The notes below the pieces were generated by a model. That model was not told where the DNA came from, did no database searches, and worked only from the letters and a program-made list of their open reading frames with translations. 64,000 nt of DNA from Luzula sylvatica (taxonomy: Eukaryota > Streptophyta > Magnoliopsida > Poales > Juncaceae): the NCBI GenBank assembly GCA_946800325.1, contig OX326956.1, positions 18,008,667 to 18,072,666 on the forward strand, in the 5' to 3' direction. Within the stretch, counting starts at the first letter, position 1. Every line of letters begins with the position of its first letter. The position numbers and the translations under genes are program-made. Shown piece after piece: positions 39,469 through 53,542 of this stretch.

Positions 39469-39736
39469 AACCTTCTTACATACATATTGACTAACTAACT
39501 AACTAACTGACTAACTAACTAACTAATTAACTAACTGACTAACTAACTACCTAACTAACTAACTAACTACTAGCTAACAAACTAACAAACTAACTATCTA
39601 ACTGACTGACTAACTGACAGCTACCTTCCTACATACCCACTAACTAACGAACATACTAACTAACTAACTGACTAACTAACTAATTAACGAACTAACTACT
39701 AGCTAACTAACTAATTAACTAACTAACTGACTAACT

Positions 39737-39769
<33 letters not shown>

Positions 39770-39816
39770 GTAACAAGCTTCCTACATACCTATGAACTAA
39801 CTAACTATCTAACTAA
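35225..39816 (-). repeat. CTAA satellite array, block B middle
   Basis: Inverted satellite. From about 36005 it follows 13172 onward, sharing ACAAAGTACTAGC and TATAAGCTTGC among other markers. It lacks stretches present in block A (about 13434-14955, about 15750-17080 and 19850-20252). The first ~780 bases have no block A counterpart at the matching place. No gene. Confidence 0.93.
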
Positions 39817-40374
39817 TTAGTTAATGGGTATGTAGAAAGGTAGTTAGTTAGTTAGTTAGTTAGTTAATTCGTTAGTTAGTTAGTTAGTTAGTTAATAGGT
39901 ATTTAAGATGGTAGTTAGTTAGGTCGTTAGTTAGTTAATTAATTAGTTATTTAGTTAGTTATTTAGTTAGTTAGCTAGTAGTTAGTTAGTTAGTTAGTTA
40001 GTTAGTGCGTATGTTGAATGTAGTTAGTTAGTTAGTTAGTTAGTTAATTAATTAGTTAGTTAATTAGTTTATAGGTAAGTAGGAAGATAGTTAGTTATTT
40101 AGTTAGTTAGTTAGTTAATATGTATGTAAGAAGGTAGTTAATTAGTTAGTTAGTTAGATAGTTAGTTAATTAGTTATTAATTTAGTTAGTTAGTAGTTAG
40201 TTAGTTAGTTCGTTAGTTAGTTAGTTAGATAGTTTGTTAGATAGTTACTTAGTTCATTCGTATGTAGGAAGCTAGTTACTTTAGTTAGTTAGCTAGTAGT
40301 CAGTCAGTTAGCTAGTTAGTTAGTCAATTAGTTAGTTAGGTAGTAGTTAGTTAGTTAGTTAGTTAGCTAGTTAA

Positions 40375-40427
<53 letters not shown>

Positions 40428-40555
40428 ATGTTCGTTAGTTAGTGGGTATGTAGGAAGGTAGTTGTCAGTTAGTTAGTCAGTTAGATAGTTAGTTTGTTAG
40501 TTTGTTAGCTAGTAGTTAGTTAGTTAGTTAGTTAGGTAGTCAGTCAGTTAGTTAA

Positions 40556-40594
<39 letters not shown>

Positions 40595-41123
40595 GTTAGC
40601 TAGTAGTTAGTTAGTTAGTTAGTTTGGTAGTTAGTCAGTTAGTTAATTAGTTAGTTAGTTAATAGGTATGTAATAAGATTGTTAGTTCGTTAGTTAGATA
40701 GTTAGTTAATTGGTTAGTTAGTTAGTTATGCAGTAGTTACTAAGGTAATTAGTTAACTAGTTAGTTAGTTAGTTAGCTAGTAGTTTGTTAGTTATTTAGT
40801 TCGTTTGATAGTTACTTAGTTAGTTAGTTAGTTATTTAGTAGTTATTTAGTAAGTAAGTTAGTTAGTTAGTTAGTCAGTTAGTGGGTAGTTAGTTAGTTA
40901 GTTAGTTAGGTAGTAAGGTATGTAGGAAAATTGTTTGTTCGTTAGTTAGTTAGATAGTTAGTTAGTTATTTAGTTAGTTAGTTAGTTAAATAGTTAGTTA
41001 GTTAGTTAGTGGGTATGTAGGAAGGTAGGTAGCTAGTTAGTTAGTTAGTTAAATAGTTAGTTAGTTAGTTAGTGGGTATGTAGGAAGGTAGGTAGCTAGT
41101 TAATTAGTTAGTTTGTTAGCTAG

Positions 41124-41155
<32 letters not shown>

Positions 41156-42190
41156 GGGTATGTATGAAGGTAGTTAGTTAGTTAGTTTGTTAGATAGTTA
41201 GGTAGTTAGTTTGTTTGTTAGTTGGTTAGTAAGTTAATAGGTATGTAGGAATGTAGTTAGTTAGTTAGTTAGTTTGTTAGTTATCTAGTAGTTAGTTAGA
41301 TAGTTAGTCAGTTAGTTAGTTATTTAGTTAGTTAGCTAGTAGCTAGTTAAGAAGTTAGTTACTCAGTTATCTAGTAGTTAGTTAGTTAGTTAGTCAGTTA
41401 GTTAGTTAGTGGGTTTGATGGAATGTAGTTTGTTAATTAGTTAGTCTGGTAGTTAGTTAGTTAGTTAGTTAATAGGTATGTATGAATGTAGTTAGTTAGT
41501 TAGTTAATTAGTTAGTTAGTTAGCCTGTGGTTAGTTAATTAGTCTGCTAGGTAGTTAATCAGTTAGTTATTTAGATAGTTAGTTAGTTAGTTAGTTCGCC
41601 AGTTGTTTGTTTGTTTGTTAGTTTATTAATTTGTTTGTTAATAAGTTAGCTAGTTAGTTAGTTAGTTGGTGGGTATGTAGGAAGGTATTCAGGTAGTTAG
41701 TTAATTGATCAGTTGGTAAGTTAGTTAGTTAATTAGTTAGTTAGTTAGTGATTTAGTTAGCTAGTAGTTAGCTAGTTAGTTAGTTAGATAGTTAGTTAGT
41801 TAGTCTGTTAGTTATCTAGTTAGTTAGTATGTTCGTTAGTTAGTGGGTATGCAGGAAGGTAGCTAGTTATTTAGTTAGTTAATTAGTTAGTTAGTTAGCT
41901 AGTAGTGAGTTAGTTAATTGGTATGTAGGAAGGTAGTTGACTAGTTAGTCGGTTAGTTATTTGGTTAGTTATCTAGTAGTTAGTTAGTTAGTTATTTAGT
42001 TAGTTAGCGAGTAGTTAGTTTGTTAGTTAGTGAGTTGGTTTGATAGTGAGTTGGTTAGTTAGTAAATTAGTTAGTTAGTTAGTTAGTTAGTCAGTCAGTA
42101 TGTATCTAAGAAGGTAGTTAATTAGTTAGTTAGTTTAATAGTTAGTTAATTAGTTAGTTAGTTAGGTAGTTAGTTAGTTATCTAGTACAA

Positions 42191-42221
<31 letters not shown>

Positions 42222-42428
42222 CAGTTAACTAGCAGTCAGTCAGTTTGTTAGTTAGTTAGTTAGTTAATGGGTATGTAGGAAGGTAGTTAGTTAGTTAGTT
42301 GGTTAGTTAGTTACTTAGTAGTTGGTTGGTTAGTTAGTTAATAAGTATGTAGGAATATTGTTGGTTAGTTGGTTAGTTAGTTACTTAGTATAGTGGGTAT
42401 GTAGAAAGGTAGTTTGGTTATTAGTTAA

Positions 42429-42463
<35 letters not shown>

Positions 42464-42571
42464 GATAGTTAATATGTATGTATGAAGATTGTTAGTTAGT
42501 TAATTGGTATGTATGAAGATAGTTAGTTAGTTAGTTAGTTAGTTATTTAGTTATGTAGTTAGTTAGTTAGC

Positions 42572-42607
<36 letters not shown>

Positions 42608-43279
42608 GGGTATGTTGAAAGGTCGTTAGTTAATTAGTTAATAGGTATGTTGGAAGATAGTTAGTTAGTTAGTTAGTTCGTCAGTTAGTATGTAAGAAGG
42701 TAGTTAATTAGTTAGTTAGTTAGTTAGTTAATTAGTTAGTTAGTTAGATTGTTAATTAGTTAGTTAGTTAGTCAGTCAATTAGTTAGTTAGTTATTTAGT
42801 TAGTTAGTTATTTAATTAGTTTGTTCGTTAGTTAGTTAGTTAGTTAGTTAATATATATGTATGAAGGTAGTTAGTTAGTTAGTTAGCTAGTAGTTAGTTA
42901 GTTAGGTTGTTAGTTAGTTAGTTAGTTATTTAGTTAGTTAGTTAGTGAGCTAGTAGTCAGTTAGTTAATTAATAGGTATGTATGAATATTGTCAGTTAGT
43001 TAGTTAGTTAGTCAGTTGGTCAATTAGTTAGTATGTATGTAAGAAGGTAGTTAATTAGTTAGTTTGATAGTTAATTAGTTAGTTAGTTAGTTAGTTATCT
43101 AGTAGTTAGTATGTTAGTTAGTTAGTTAATTAGTTAGATAGTGGGTATGTAGGAAAGTAGTTAGTTAGTTAGTTAGTTAATTAGTTATTCAGTTAGTTAG
43201 TTAGTTCGTAGGTATGTAAGAAGATAGTAAGCTAGTTAGTCGGTTAGTCGGTTAGTTAGTTAGTTAGTTTGTTAGTTAG

Positions 43280-43310
<31 letters not shown>

Positions 43311-43729
43311 ATTAGTTAGTGAATGGGTTTGTAGGAAGGTAGTTAGTTAATTAATTAGTTAGGTAGTTAGTTAGTTAGTTAATCGGTATGAATAAAGGTA
43401 GGTTGGTAGTTAGTTAATTAGTTAATTACTTAGTTAGTTAGTTAACTAGTAGTTAGATAGTTAGTTAGTTAGTCAGTCAGTTAGTTAATTAGTTAGTTAT
43501 TTAGTTAGTTAGTTTGTTAGTTAGTTAGTGAGCTGATAGTTAGTTAGTTATATTGTTAGTTAGTTAGTTAGTTAGTCAGTTAATTAGATAGTTAGTTAAT
43601 TAGTTAGTTAATTAGTTAGTTAGTTAGTTATCTGGTAGCTTGTTAGTTAATTAATTTGTTAGTTATTTAGTATGTAAGAATGTAGTTAATTAGTTAGTTA
43701 TTTTGTTAGTTAATTAGTTAGTTAGTTAA

Positions 43730-43762
<33 letters not shown>

Positions 43763-43978
43763 AAGTTATTAGTTAGTTAGTTAGTTAGTTAGTCAGCTAA
43801 TTAGATTCTTAGTCAATTAGTTAGTTAGTTAGTTAGTAAGTTAGCTAGTTAGTTTGTTAGTTAATATATATGTATGAAGGTAGTTAGTCAGTTAGTTAAT
43901 TAGTTAGTTAGTTAGTTGACCAGTAGTTAGTTAGTTAGTTAGTTAGTTAGTTAATTAGTTAGTTAGTTAGTTGACTAG

Positions 43979-44010
<32 letters not shown>

Positions 44011-44436
44011 GCGGTAGTAGTCAGTCAGTTAGTTAATATGTTTCTATGAATATCGTCAGTTAGTTAGTTAGTTAGTTAGTATGTATGTAAGAAGGTAGTT
44101 AATTAGTTAATTAGATAGTTAATTAGTTAGCTAGTTAGTTATCTAGTAGTTAGTATATTAGTTTGTTTGTTAATTAATGAGTTATTTAGTTAGTTAGTTT
44201 GAGAGAAGTTAGTTAGTTAGTTAGTTAATATGTATGTGAGAAGGTAGTTAATTAGTTATTTTGATAGTTAATTAGTTAGTTAGTTATCTACTAGTTAGTT
44301 TGTTTGTTGGTTAATTAGTTAGTTATTTAGTTAGTTAGTTAGTAAGTTAGTTAGTTAGTTAGTTAGCTAGTTGTTAGTTAGTTAGTCAGTTAGTTAGTTA
44401 ATTAGTTAGTTAGTTAGTTCATAGGTATGTGGGAAG

Positions 44437-44469
<33 letters not shown>

Positions 44470-45946
44470 GGGTTTGTAGGAAGGTAGTTAGTTAATTAGT
44501 TAGTTAGGTGTTAGTTAGTTAATAGGTATGTATGAAGGTAGGTAGGTAGTTAGTTGGTTAATTAATTAGTTAGTCAGTTGGTTAGCAAGTATCTAGTTAG
44601 TTAGTTTGTTAGTTAGTTAGTTAGTTGGTTAGTTTGTATGTTAATTAGTTAGTGAGCTAGTAGTTAGTTAGTTAGTTAGTTAGTTCATTTTTTAGTAAGG
44701 TAGTTAGTTACTTAGTTAGTTAGTTTGTGGGTATGTAGGCTGGTATTTAGTAAGTTAGTTAGTTAGTTAGTTCGTTAGTTAGCTAGTAGTTAGGTAGTTA
44801 GTTAGTTAAAAGGTATGTAGGAAGGCAGTCAGTTATTTAGTTAGTTTGCTAGTAGTTAGTTGGTGAGTTAGTTAGTTAATTAGTTAGTTAGCTAGCTAGT
44901 AGTTTGTTAGTTAATTAGTTAGTTAGTTAGTTACTTAGTTAGTGGGTTTGTTGGAAGGTAGTTAGTTAATTAGTTAGTTATGTCGTTAGTTTGTTAGTTA
45001 GTTATTAAGTATGTATGAATGTTTGTAGGTAGTTAGTTAGTTAATTAGCTAATTCGTAAGTTAGTTAGTAGTTAGTTAGTTAGTTAGTTAATTAGTTAGT
45101 TATTAGTTAGTTAGTTTGTTAGTCAGTTAGTTCGATAGTAGTTAGTTAGTTAGTTAGTTAGTTAATTAGTTACTTAGTTAGTGTGTTTGTTAGTTAGTTA
45201 GTTGGTGGGTATGTAGGAAGCTAGTCAGTAACTTAGTTAGTTAGTTAGTTAGTTAGTTAGCGGGTTTGTAGGTAGGTAGTTAAGCAATTAGTTAGTTAGG
45301 TCGTTAGTTAGTTAGTTAGTTAATTGATATGTATGAAGGTAGATAGTTAGTTAGTTAGTTAGTTGGTTAGTTAGTTAGTTAATTAGTTATTTAGTTAGTT
45401 AGTTAGTTAGTTGTCTAGTAGTTAGGCAGTTAGTTAGTTTGTTAGTTAGTTAGTGGGTATGTTGAAAGGTAGTTAGTTAGTTAGTTAGTTAATTAGTTAG
45501 TTAATTAGTTAATAGGTATGTTGGAAGATAATTAGTTTGTTAGTTTGTTAGTTAGTTTGTTAGTTAGTATGCAAGATGGTAGTTAATTAGTTAGTTAGTT
45601 AATTAGTTAGTTAGCTAGTTAGTTAGTTAATTAGTTAGTTAGTTTGTTTGTGATTAGTTAGTGAGCTAGTAGCAAGTTAGTTATATAATTAGTAAGTTAG
45701 TTAGTTAGTTAGTTCATTATTTAGTTAGTTAGTTAGTTAGTTAATGGGTTTGTAGGCTGGTATTTAGTAAGTTAGTAAGTTAGTTAATTAGTTAGTTAGC
45801 TAGTAGTTAGTTAGTTAGTTAGTCAGTTTAAAGGTATGTATGAAGGTAATTAGTTATTTAGTTAGTTAGCTAGTAGTTAGTTAGTTAGTTAATTTGTTAA
45901 TTAGCTAGCTGGTAGTTAGTTAGTTAGTTAGTTACTTAGTTAGTGG

Positions 45947-46048
45947 GTTTGTAGGAAGGTAGTTAGTTAGTTAGTTAATATGTTTGTATGATAGTATGTA
46001 GTTAGTTAGTTAGTTAGTTAATCTGTTAGTCAGTTAGCTAGAAGTCAG

Positions 46049-46107
<59 letters not shown>

Positions 46108-47480
46108 ATTAGTTAGTTATTTAGTTAGTCAGTTTGTGAGTTAGTTAGTGAGTTAGTAGTTAGTTAGTTATATAGTTAGTTAGTTATTTAGTCGGTTAGT
46201 TAGATAGTTAGTAAGTTAGTTAGTCATATAGTAGTTAGTTTGTTAGTTAGTTAATTAATTTGTTAGTTATTTAGTTAGTTAGTTAGTTAGGTAGTTAGTT
46301 AGTTAGTTAGTGGGTATGTAGAAAGGTAGTTAGTTAGTTGGTTAGTTAGTTAATTAGTTAGTTAGTTTGTTAGTAAATATGTATTTGGGAAGATAGTTAG
46401 TTAGGTCGTTAGTTAGTTAATTAATTAGTTATTTAGTTAGTTATTTAGTTAGTTAGCTAGTAGTTAGTTAGTTAGTTAGTTAGTTAGTAGTGCGTATGTT
46501 GAAGGTTGTTAGTTAGTTAGTTAGTTAGTTAATTAATTAGTTAGTTAATTAGTTTATGGGTACGTAGGAAGATAGTTAGTCAGTTAGTTAATATGTATGT
46601 AAGAAGGTAGTTAATTAGTTAGTTAGTTAGATAGTTAATAAATTAGTTAGTTAGTTAGGTAGGTAGTTAGTAGTTAGTTTGTTAGTTAATTAGTTAACTA
46701 CTTAGTTATTTAGTTAGTCAGTTAGTTAGATAGTACTTTGTTAGTTAGTTACTTAGATAATTAGTTAGTCAGTTTGGTAGTTAGTTAGTTAATTAGTTAG
46801 TTAGTTAGTTAGTTAGTTACTTAGTTAGTGAGTTAGTTAATATATATGTATGAAGGTAGTTAGTTAGTTCGCTATTTAGTTAGTTAGTTAGTTACTTAGT
46901 TAGTGGGTTTGTAGGAAGGTAGTTAGTTAAAAAGTTAGTTAAGTAGTTAGTTAGTTAGTTAATATGTTTGTATGATAGTAGGTAGTTAGTTAGTTAATCT
47001 GTTAGTCAGTTAGCTAGAAGTTAGATAGTTAGTTAGTTGGTCAGTTAGTTAGTTAGTTAGTTAGTTAATTAGTTAGTTAGCTAATTAGTTAGTTAATTAG
47101 TTAGTTAGTTTGTTTGTGATTAGTTAGTGAGCTAGTAGCAAGTTAGTTATATAATTAGTTAGTTAGTTAGTTAGTTAGTTCATTATTTAGTTAGTTAGTT
47201 AGTTAGTGGGTTTGTAGGCTGGTATTTAGTAAGTTAGTTGGTTAGTAAGTTAGTTAATTAGTTAGTTAGCTAGTAGTTAGTTAGTTAGTTAGTCAGTTAA
47301 AAGGTATGTATGAAGGCAATTAGTTATTTAGTTAGTTAGCTAGTAGTTAGTTAGTTAGTTAATTTGTTAATTAGCTAGCTGGTAGTTAGTTAGTCAGTTA
47401 GTTAGTTAGTTAGTTACTTAGTTAGTGGGTTTGTAGGAAGGTAGTTAGTTAGTTAGTCAATATGTTTGTATGATAGTATG

Positions 47481-47522
<42 letters not shown>

Positions 47523-47565
47523 ATCTGTTAGTCAGTTAGCTAGAAGTTAGATAGTTAGTTCGTTC

Positions 47566-47605
<40 letters not shown>

Positions 47606-47970
47606 TTTAGTTAGTCAGTTTGTGAGTTAGTTAGTGAGTTAGTAGTTAGTTAGTTATATAGTTAGTTAGTTAGTTATTTAGTCGGTTAGTTAGATAGTTA
47701 GTTAACTAGTTAGTTAGTTAGTAAGTTAGTTAGTCATATAGTAGTTAGTTAGTTAGTTAGTTAATTAATTAGTTAGTTATTTAGTTAGTTAGTTAGTTAG
47801 GTAGTTAGTTCGTTAGTTAGTGGGTATGTAGAAAGGTAGTTATTTAGTTGGTTAGTTAGTTAATTTGTTAGTTAGTTTGTTAGTAAATATGTATTTGGGA
47901 AGATAGTTAGTTAGGTCGTTAGTTAGTTAATTAATTAGTTATTTAGTTAGTTATTTAGTTTGTTAGCTAG

Positions 47971-48010
<40 letters not shown>

Positions 48011-48558
48011 AGTGCGTATGTTGAAGGTTGTTAGTTAGTTAGTTAGTTAATTAATTAGTTAGTTAATTAGTTTATAGGTACGTAGGAAGATAGTTAGTCA
48101 GTTAGTTAATATGTATGTAAGAAGGTAGTTAATTAGTTAGTTAGTTAGATAGTCAATATATTAGTTTGTTAGGTAGGTAGCTAGTTAGTAGTAAGTTTGT
48201 TAGTTAATTAGTTAACTAGTTAGTTATTTAGTTAGTCAGTTAGTTTGCTAGTACTTTGTTAGTTAGTTAGTCAGATAATTAGTTAGTCAGTTTGGTAGTT
48301 AGTTAGTTAATTAGTTTGTTAGTTAGTTCGTTAGTTACTTAGTTAGTGAGTTAGTTAATATATATGTATGAAGGTAGTTAGTTAGTTCGCTATTTAGTTA
48401 GTTAGTTAGTTACTTAGTAAGTGGGTTTGTAGGAAGGTAGTTAGTTAAATAGCTAGTTAAGTAGTTAGTTAGTTAGTTAGTTAATATGTTTGTATGATAG
48501 TAGGTAGTTAGTTAGTTAGTTAGTTAGTTAATCTGTTAGTCAGTTAGCTAGAAGTTAG

Positions 48559-48605
<47 letters not shown>

Positions 48606-48991
48606 ATTAGTTAGTTATTTAGTTAGTCAGTTTGTTTGGTAGTTAGTGAGTTAGTTGTTAGTTAGTTATATAGTTAGTTAGTTAGTTATTTAGTCAGTTA
48701 GTTAGATAGTTAGTTAACTAGTTAGTTAGTTAGTAAGTTAGTTAGTCATATAGTAGTTAGTTTGTTAGTTAATTATTTAGTTATTTATTTAGTTAGTTAG
48801 TTAGTTAGGTAGTTAGTTAGTTAGTTAGTGGGTATGTAGAAAGGTGGTTAGTTAGTTCGTTGGTTAGTTAATTAGTTAGTTTGTTTGTTAGTAAATATGT
48901 ATTTAGGAAGATAGTTAGTTAGGTCGTTAGTTAGTTAATTAATTAGTTATTTAGTTAGTTATTTAGTTAGTTAGCTAGTAGTTAGTTAGTA

Positions 48992-49026
<35 letters not shown>

Positions 49027-49400
49027 GCGTATGTTGAAGGTTGTTAGTTAGTTAGTTAGTTAATTAATTAGTTAGTCAATTAGTTTATAGGTATGTAGGA
49101 AGATAGTTAGTTAGTTAGTTAATATGTATGTAAGAAGGTAGTTAATTAGTTAGTTAGTTAGATAGTTATTAAATTAGTTAGTTATTTAGTTAGTTAGGTA
49201 GTTAGTAGTTAGTTTGTTAGTTAATTAGTTAACTAGTTAGTTATTTAGTTAGTCAGTTAGTTAGCTAGTACTTTGTTAGTTAGTCAGTTAATTAGTTAGT
49301 TAGTTAGGTAGTTAGTTAGTTAATTAGTTTGTTAGTTAGTTCGTTAGTTACTTAGTGAGTGAGTTAGTTAATATATATGTATGATGGTAGTTAGTTAGTT
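45947..49400 (+). repeat. Higher-order duplication of 0.5-1.5 kb units in the TTAG array
   Basis: The marker GTCAGTTAGCTAGAAG occurs at 46029, 47005, 47531 and 48539 (spacings 976, 526 and 1008). GTAAATATGTATTT with GGAAGATAG occurs at 46373, 47883 and 48891 (spacings 1510 and 1008). Units of about 1.0 and 0.5 kb have therefore been duplicated in tandem. Confidence 0.75.
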
Positions 49401-49523
49401 CGCTATTTGGTTAGTTAATTAGCTAGTAGTTAGTTAGTTAGGTAGTTAGTTAGTTAGTTAGTTAGTAAGTTAGCTAGTTAGCTAATAGTTAGTTAGTTAG
49501 TTAATTGGTATGTAGGAATATCA

Positions 49524-49556
<33 letters not shown>

Positions 49557-50388
49557 ATGTATGTAAGTAGATAGTTAATTAGTTAGTATGTACGTAAGTA
49601 GATAGTTAATTAGTTAGTTAGATAGTTAATTAGTTAGTTAGTTAGTTAGTTATCTAGGTGCTAATAAGTTAATTAGTTTGTTAATTAATTATATATTTAG
49701 TTAGTTAGTTAGCTAGTAGTTAGTTGGTTAGTTAGTTAGTGGGTATGTAGGAAAGTAGGTAGGTATTTAGTTAGTTAGTTAGTTCATAGGTATGTAAGAA
49801 GATAGTTAGTTAGTTAGTTAGTTAATTAGTCAGTCAGTGAGTTAGTTAGTTAGTTAGTTAGTGGGTGTGTAGGAAGGAAGTTAGTTAATTAGTTAGTTTG
49901 GTAGTTAGTTAGTTAGTTAATAGGTATGTATGAAAGTAGTTAGTTAGTTATTTAGTTAGTTAAGTTAGTTCGTTAGCTAGTAGTTTGATAATTAGTTAGT
50001 TAGTTAGTCAATTAGTTAGTCATTTAGTTAGTTAGTTAGTTTGCAATTAGTTAGTGAGCTTTTAGTTAGTTAGTTAGTTCATTAGTTAGTAAGGTAGTTA
50101 GTTAGTTAGTAAGTAAGTTAGTTAGTGGGTATGTTGGCTGGTCTTTAGTAAGTTAGTTAGTTAGTTAGTTAATCGGTATGTATGAAGGTAGTTAGTTAAT
50201 TAGTTACTTAGGTAGTAAGTAAGTTAGTAAGTTAGTAGGTATGTATGAAGGTAGTTAGTCAGTTAGTTTAGTTTGTTAACTAGTTAGTTAGTTAGTTAGC
50301 GTGTAGTTAGCTAGTTATATAGTTGTTAGTTAGTTAGTTAGTTAGTTAGCTAGTAGTTAGTTAGTTATTTACTTTGTTAGTTAGCTAG

Positions 50389-50424
<36 letters not shown>

Positions 50425-51095
50425 GGGTACGTAGGAAGGTACGTTAGCTAGTTAGTAAGTTAGTTAGTTAGTTAGTTAGTGTGTATGTAGGAAGGTAGTT
50501 AGGCAGTTAGTTAGTAAATTAGTTATTAATTTAGTTAGCTAATAGTTAGTTAGTTAGTTGGTTAGTTAGTTAGTTAGATAGTTAGTTAGTTCATAGGTAT
50601 GTAGGAAGCTAGTTACTTAGTTAGTTAGTTAGTTAGTTGGTAGTTAGTCAGTTTGTTAGTTAGTTAATTAGTTAGTTAGCTAGTAGTTGGTTAGGTAATT
50701 CGTTTGTTAGTTAGTTCGTTAGTTAGTTAGTAAGTTAGCTAGTTAGCTAATAGATAGTTAGTTAGTTAGTTAATTGGTATGTAGGAATATTGTTAGTTAG
50801 TTAGTTAGTATGTATGAAAGTAGATAGTTAATTAGTTAGTTAGATAGTTAATTAGTAAGTTAGTTAGTTAGTTATCTAGGTGTTAATAAGTTAATTAGTT
50901 TGTTAATTAATTATTTATTTAGTTAGTTAGTTAGCTAGTAGTTAGTTAGTTAGTTAGTTAGTGGGTATGTAGGAAAGTAGGTAGGTATTTAGTTAGTTAG
51001 CTAGTAAATTAGTTAATTAGTTAGTGAGTTAGTTCATAGGTATGTAATAAGATAGTTAGTTAGTTAGTTAGTATGTTCGTTAGTTAGTGAGTTAG

Positions 51096-51340
51096 TATGT
51101 TCGTTAGTTAGTGAGTATGTAGGAAGGTTGATGTCAGTTAGTCAGTCAGTTAGATAGTTAGTCTGCTAGTTTGTTAGCTAGTAGTTAGTTCGTTAGTTAG
51201 TTAGTTAGTTTGTTAGTTAGGCAGTTAGTGAGTTAGTTAGTATGTTCGTTAGTTAGTGAGTATGTAGGAAGGTTGATGTCAGTTAGTCAGTCAGTTAGAT
51301 AGTTAGTTTGCTAGTTTGTTAGCTAGTAGTTTGTTAGTTA
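51096..51340 (+). repeat. 145-base tandem duplication in the TTAG array
   Basis: TATGTTCGTTAGTTAGTGAG starts at 51096 and again at 51241. The following ~90 bases match closely, including GGTTGATGTCAG. Confidence 0.8.
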
Positions 51341-53508
51341 GTTAGTTCGTTAGTTAGGTAGTTTCTCAGTTAGTTCATTAGTTAGTTAATTAGTCAGTTA
51401 GTCAGTTAGTTAGTTAATATGTATGTAAGAAGGGTGTTAGTTAGTTAGTTAGATAGTTAGTTATCTAGTACTTAGTTTGTTAGTTAGTTAGTAACTTAAC
51501 TTTTTAGTCATTTAGTTAGTTAGTTAGTTTGTTAGTTATCTAGTAGTTAGTTTGTTAGTTAGTTAGTAAATTAGTTAGTTAGTTAGTAAGTTAGTTAGTT
51601 AGTATGTATCTAAGAAGGTAGTTAAATAGTTAGTTAGTTAGATAGTAAGTTAATTAAGTTAGTTAGTTAGGTACTTAGTTAGCTGGTTATCTAGTACTTA
51701 GTTAGTTCATTAGTCAGTTAGTTAGTAAGTTAATATATATGTATGAAGGTAGTTAGTTAGTTAGTTAGCTAGTAGTTAGTTAGTTAGGTAGTTAGTTAGT
51801 TAGTTGGTTATTTAGTTAGTTAGTTAGTTGGTGAGCTAGTAGTCAGTTAGTTAGTTAATAGGTATGTATGAATATTGTCAGTTAGTTAGTTAGTTAGTTA
51901 GATAGTTGGTTAATTAGTTAGTATGTATGTAAGAAGGTAGTTTATTAGTTAGTTAGAAAGTTAATTAGTTAGTTAGTTAGTTAGTTAGTTACTTAGTTAG
52001 TCAGTTAGTTAGTTAGTTCGTTGGTATGTAAGAAGATAGTAAGCTAGTTAGTTGGTTAGTCGGTTCGTTAGTTAGTTAGTCAATGGGTTTGTAGGAAGGT
52101 AGTTAGTTAATTAATTAGTTAGGTAGTTAGTTAGTTAGTTAATATGTATATATAAAGGTATGTAGGTAGTTAGTTAGTTAGTTAGTTACTTAGTTAGATA
52201 GTTAGCTAGTAGTTAGATAGTTAGTTAGTTAGTTAGTTAGTTAATTAGTTAGTTATTTAGTTAGCTAGTTTGTTAGTTAGTTAGTGAGCTAATAGTTATA
52301 TAGCTAGTTAGTCAGTTAATTAGATAGTTAGTTAATTAGTTAGTTAGTTAGTCAGTTATCTAGTAGTTCGTCAGTTAATTAATTAGTTAGTTATTTAGTA
52401 TGTAAGAAGGTAGTTAATTAGTTAGTTATTTAGTTAGTTAGTTAGTTAGATAGTTATTTAGTTAGTTAGTTATCTTGTAGGTAGTTATTTAGTTAGTTAG
52501 TTAATTAGTTAGTTAGTTAGTTAGTTAGTTAGTGGGTATGTTGGAAGTTAGTTAGTTAGTTAATTAGTTAGTTAGTTAGTTAGTTAGCTTGTGGTTAGTT
52601 AATTAGTTAGCTTGGTATTTAATCAGTTAGTTATTTAGATTGTTAGTTAGTTATGTAGTTAGCCAGTAGTTTGTTTGTTGGTTAGTTTATTAATTTGTTT
52701 GTTAATAAGTTAGATAGTTAGTTAGTTAGTTGGTGGGTATGTAGGAAGGTAGTCAGGTAGTTAGTTAGTTGATCAGTTAGTTATTTAGTTAGTTAATTAG
52801 TTAGTTAGTTAGTTAGTTAGTTAGCTAGTAGTTAGTTAGTTAGTTAGTTAGCGGGTATGTAGGAAGGTAGTTAGTTAGTTAGGTTGTTTGTTAGCTAGTA
52901 TGTAGTTAGTTAGTTAGTTAGTTAGTGGGTATGTATGAAGGTAGTTAATTAGTTAGTTATATAATTGTTTAGTTAGTTATCTAGTAGTTAATTAGTTAGT
53001 TAGTTTGTTAGTTAGTTATTTAGTTAGATAGATAGTAGTTAGTAAGTTAGGTTGTTAGTAAATTAGTTAGTTAGTTAGTTAGTTAGTATGTATGTAAGAA
53101 CGTAGTTAATTAGTTATTTAGTTAGTTTGTTAGTTAGTTAGTTAGTCAGTTAGTTAGTTCGTTAGTTAGTTAGTTAGTATGTATCTAAGAAGGTAGTTAA
53201 TTCGTTAGTTAGTTACATAGTTAGTAAATTAGTTAGGTAGTTAGTTAGTTATTTAGTTAATTAGTTTGTTATCTAGTACTTAGTTAGTTAGTTAGTTATT
53301 TAGTTTACATATTAGTTATATAGTTAGTTAGTTAGTTAGTTAATGGGTATGTAGGAAGGTAGTTAGTTAGTTAGTTAATAAGTATGTAGGAATATAGTTA
53401 GTTGGTTAGTTAGTTACTTTGTAGTTGGTTGGTTAGTTAGGTAATTAGTATTAGGAAGATAGTTAGTTAGTTAGTTTGTTGGTAAGTTAGTTACTTAGTA
53501 GTTGTATG

Positions 53509-53542
<34 letters not shown>

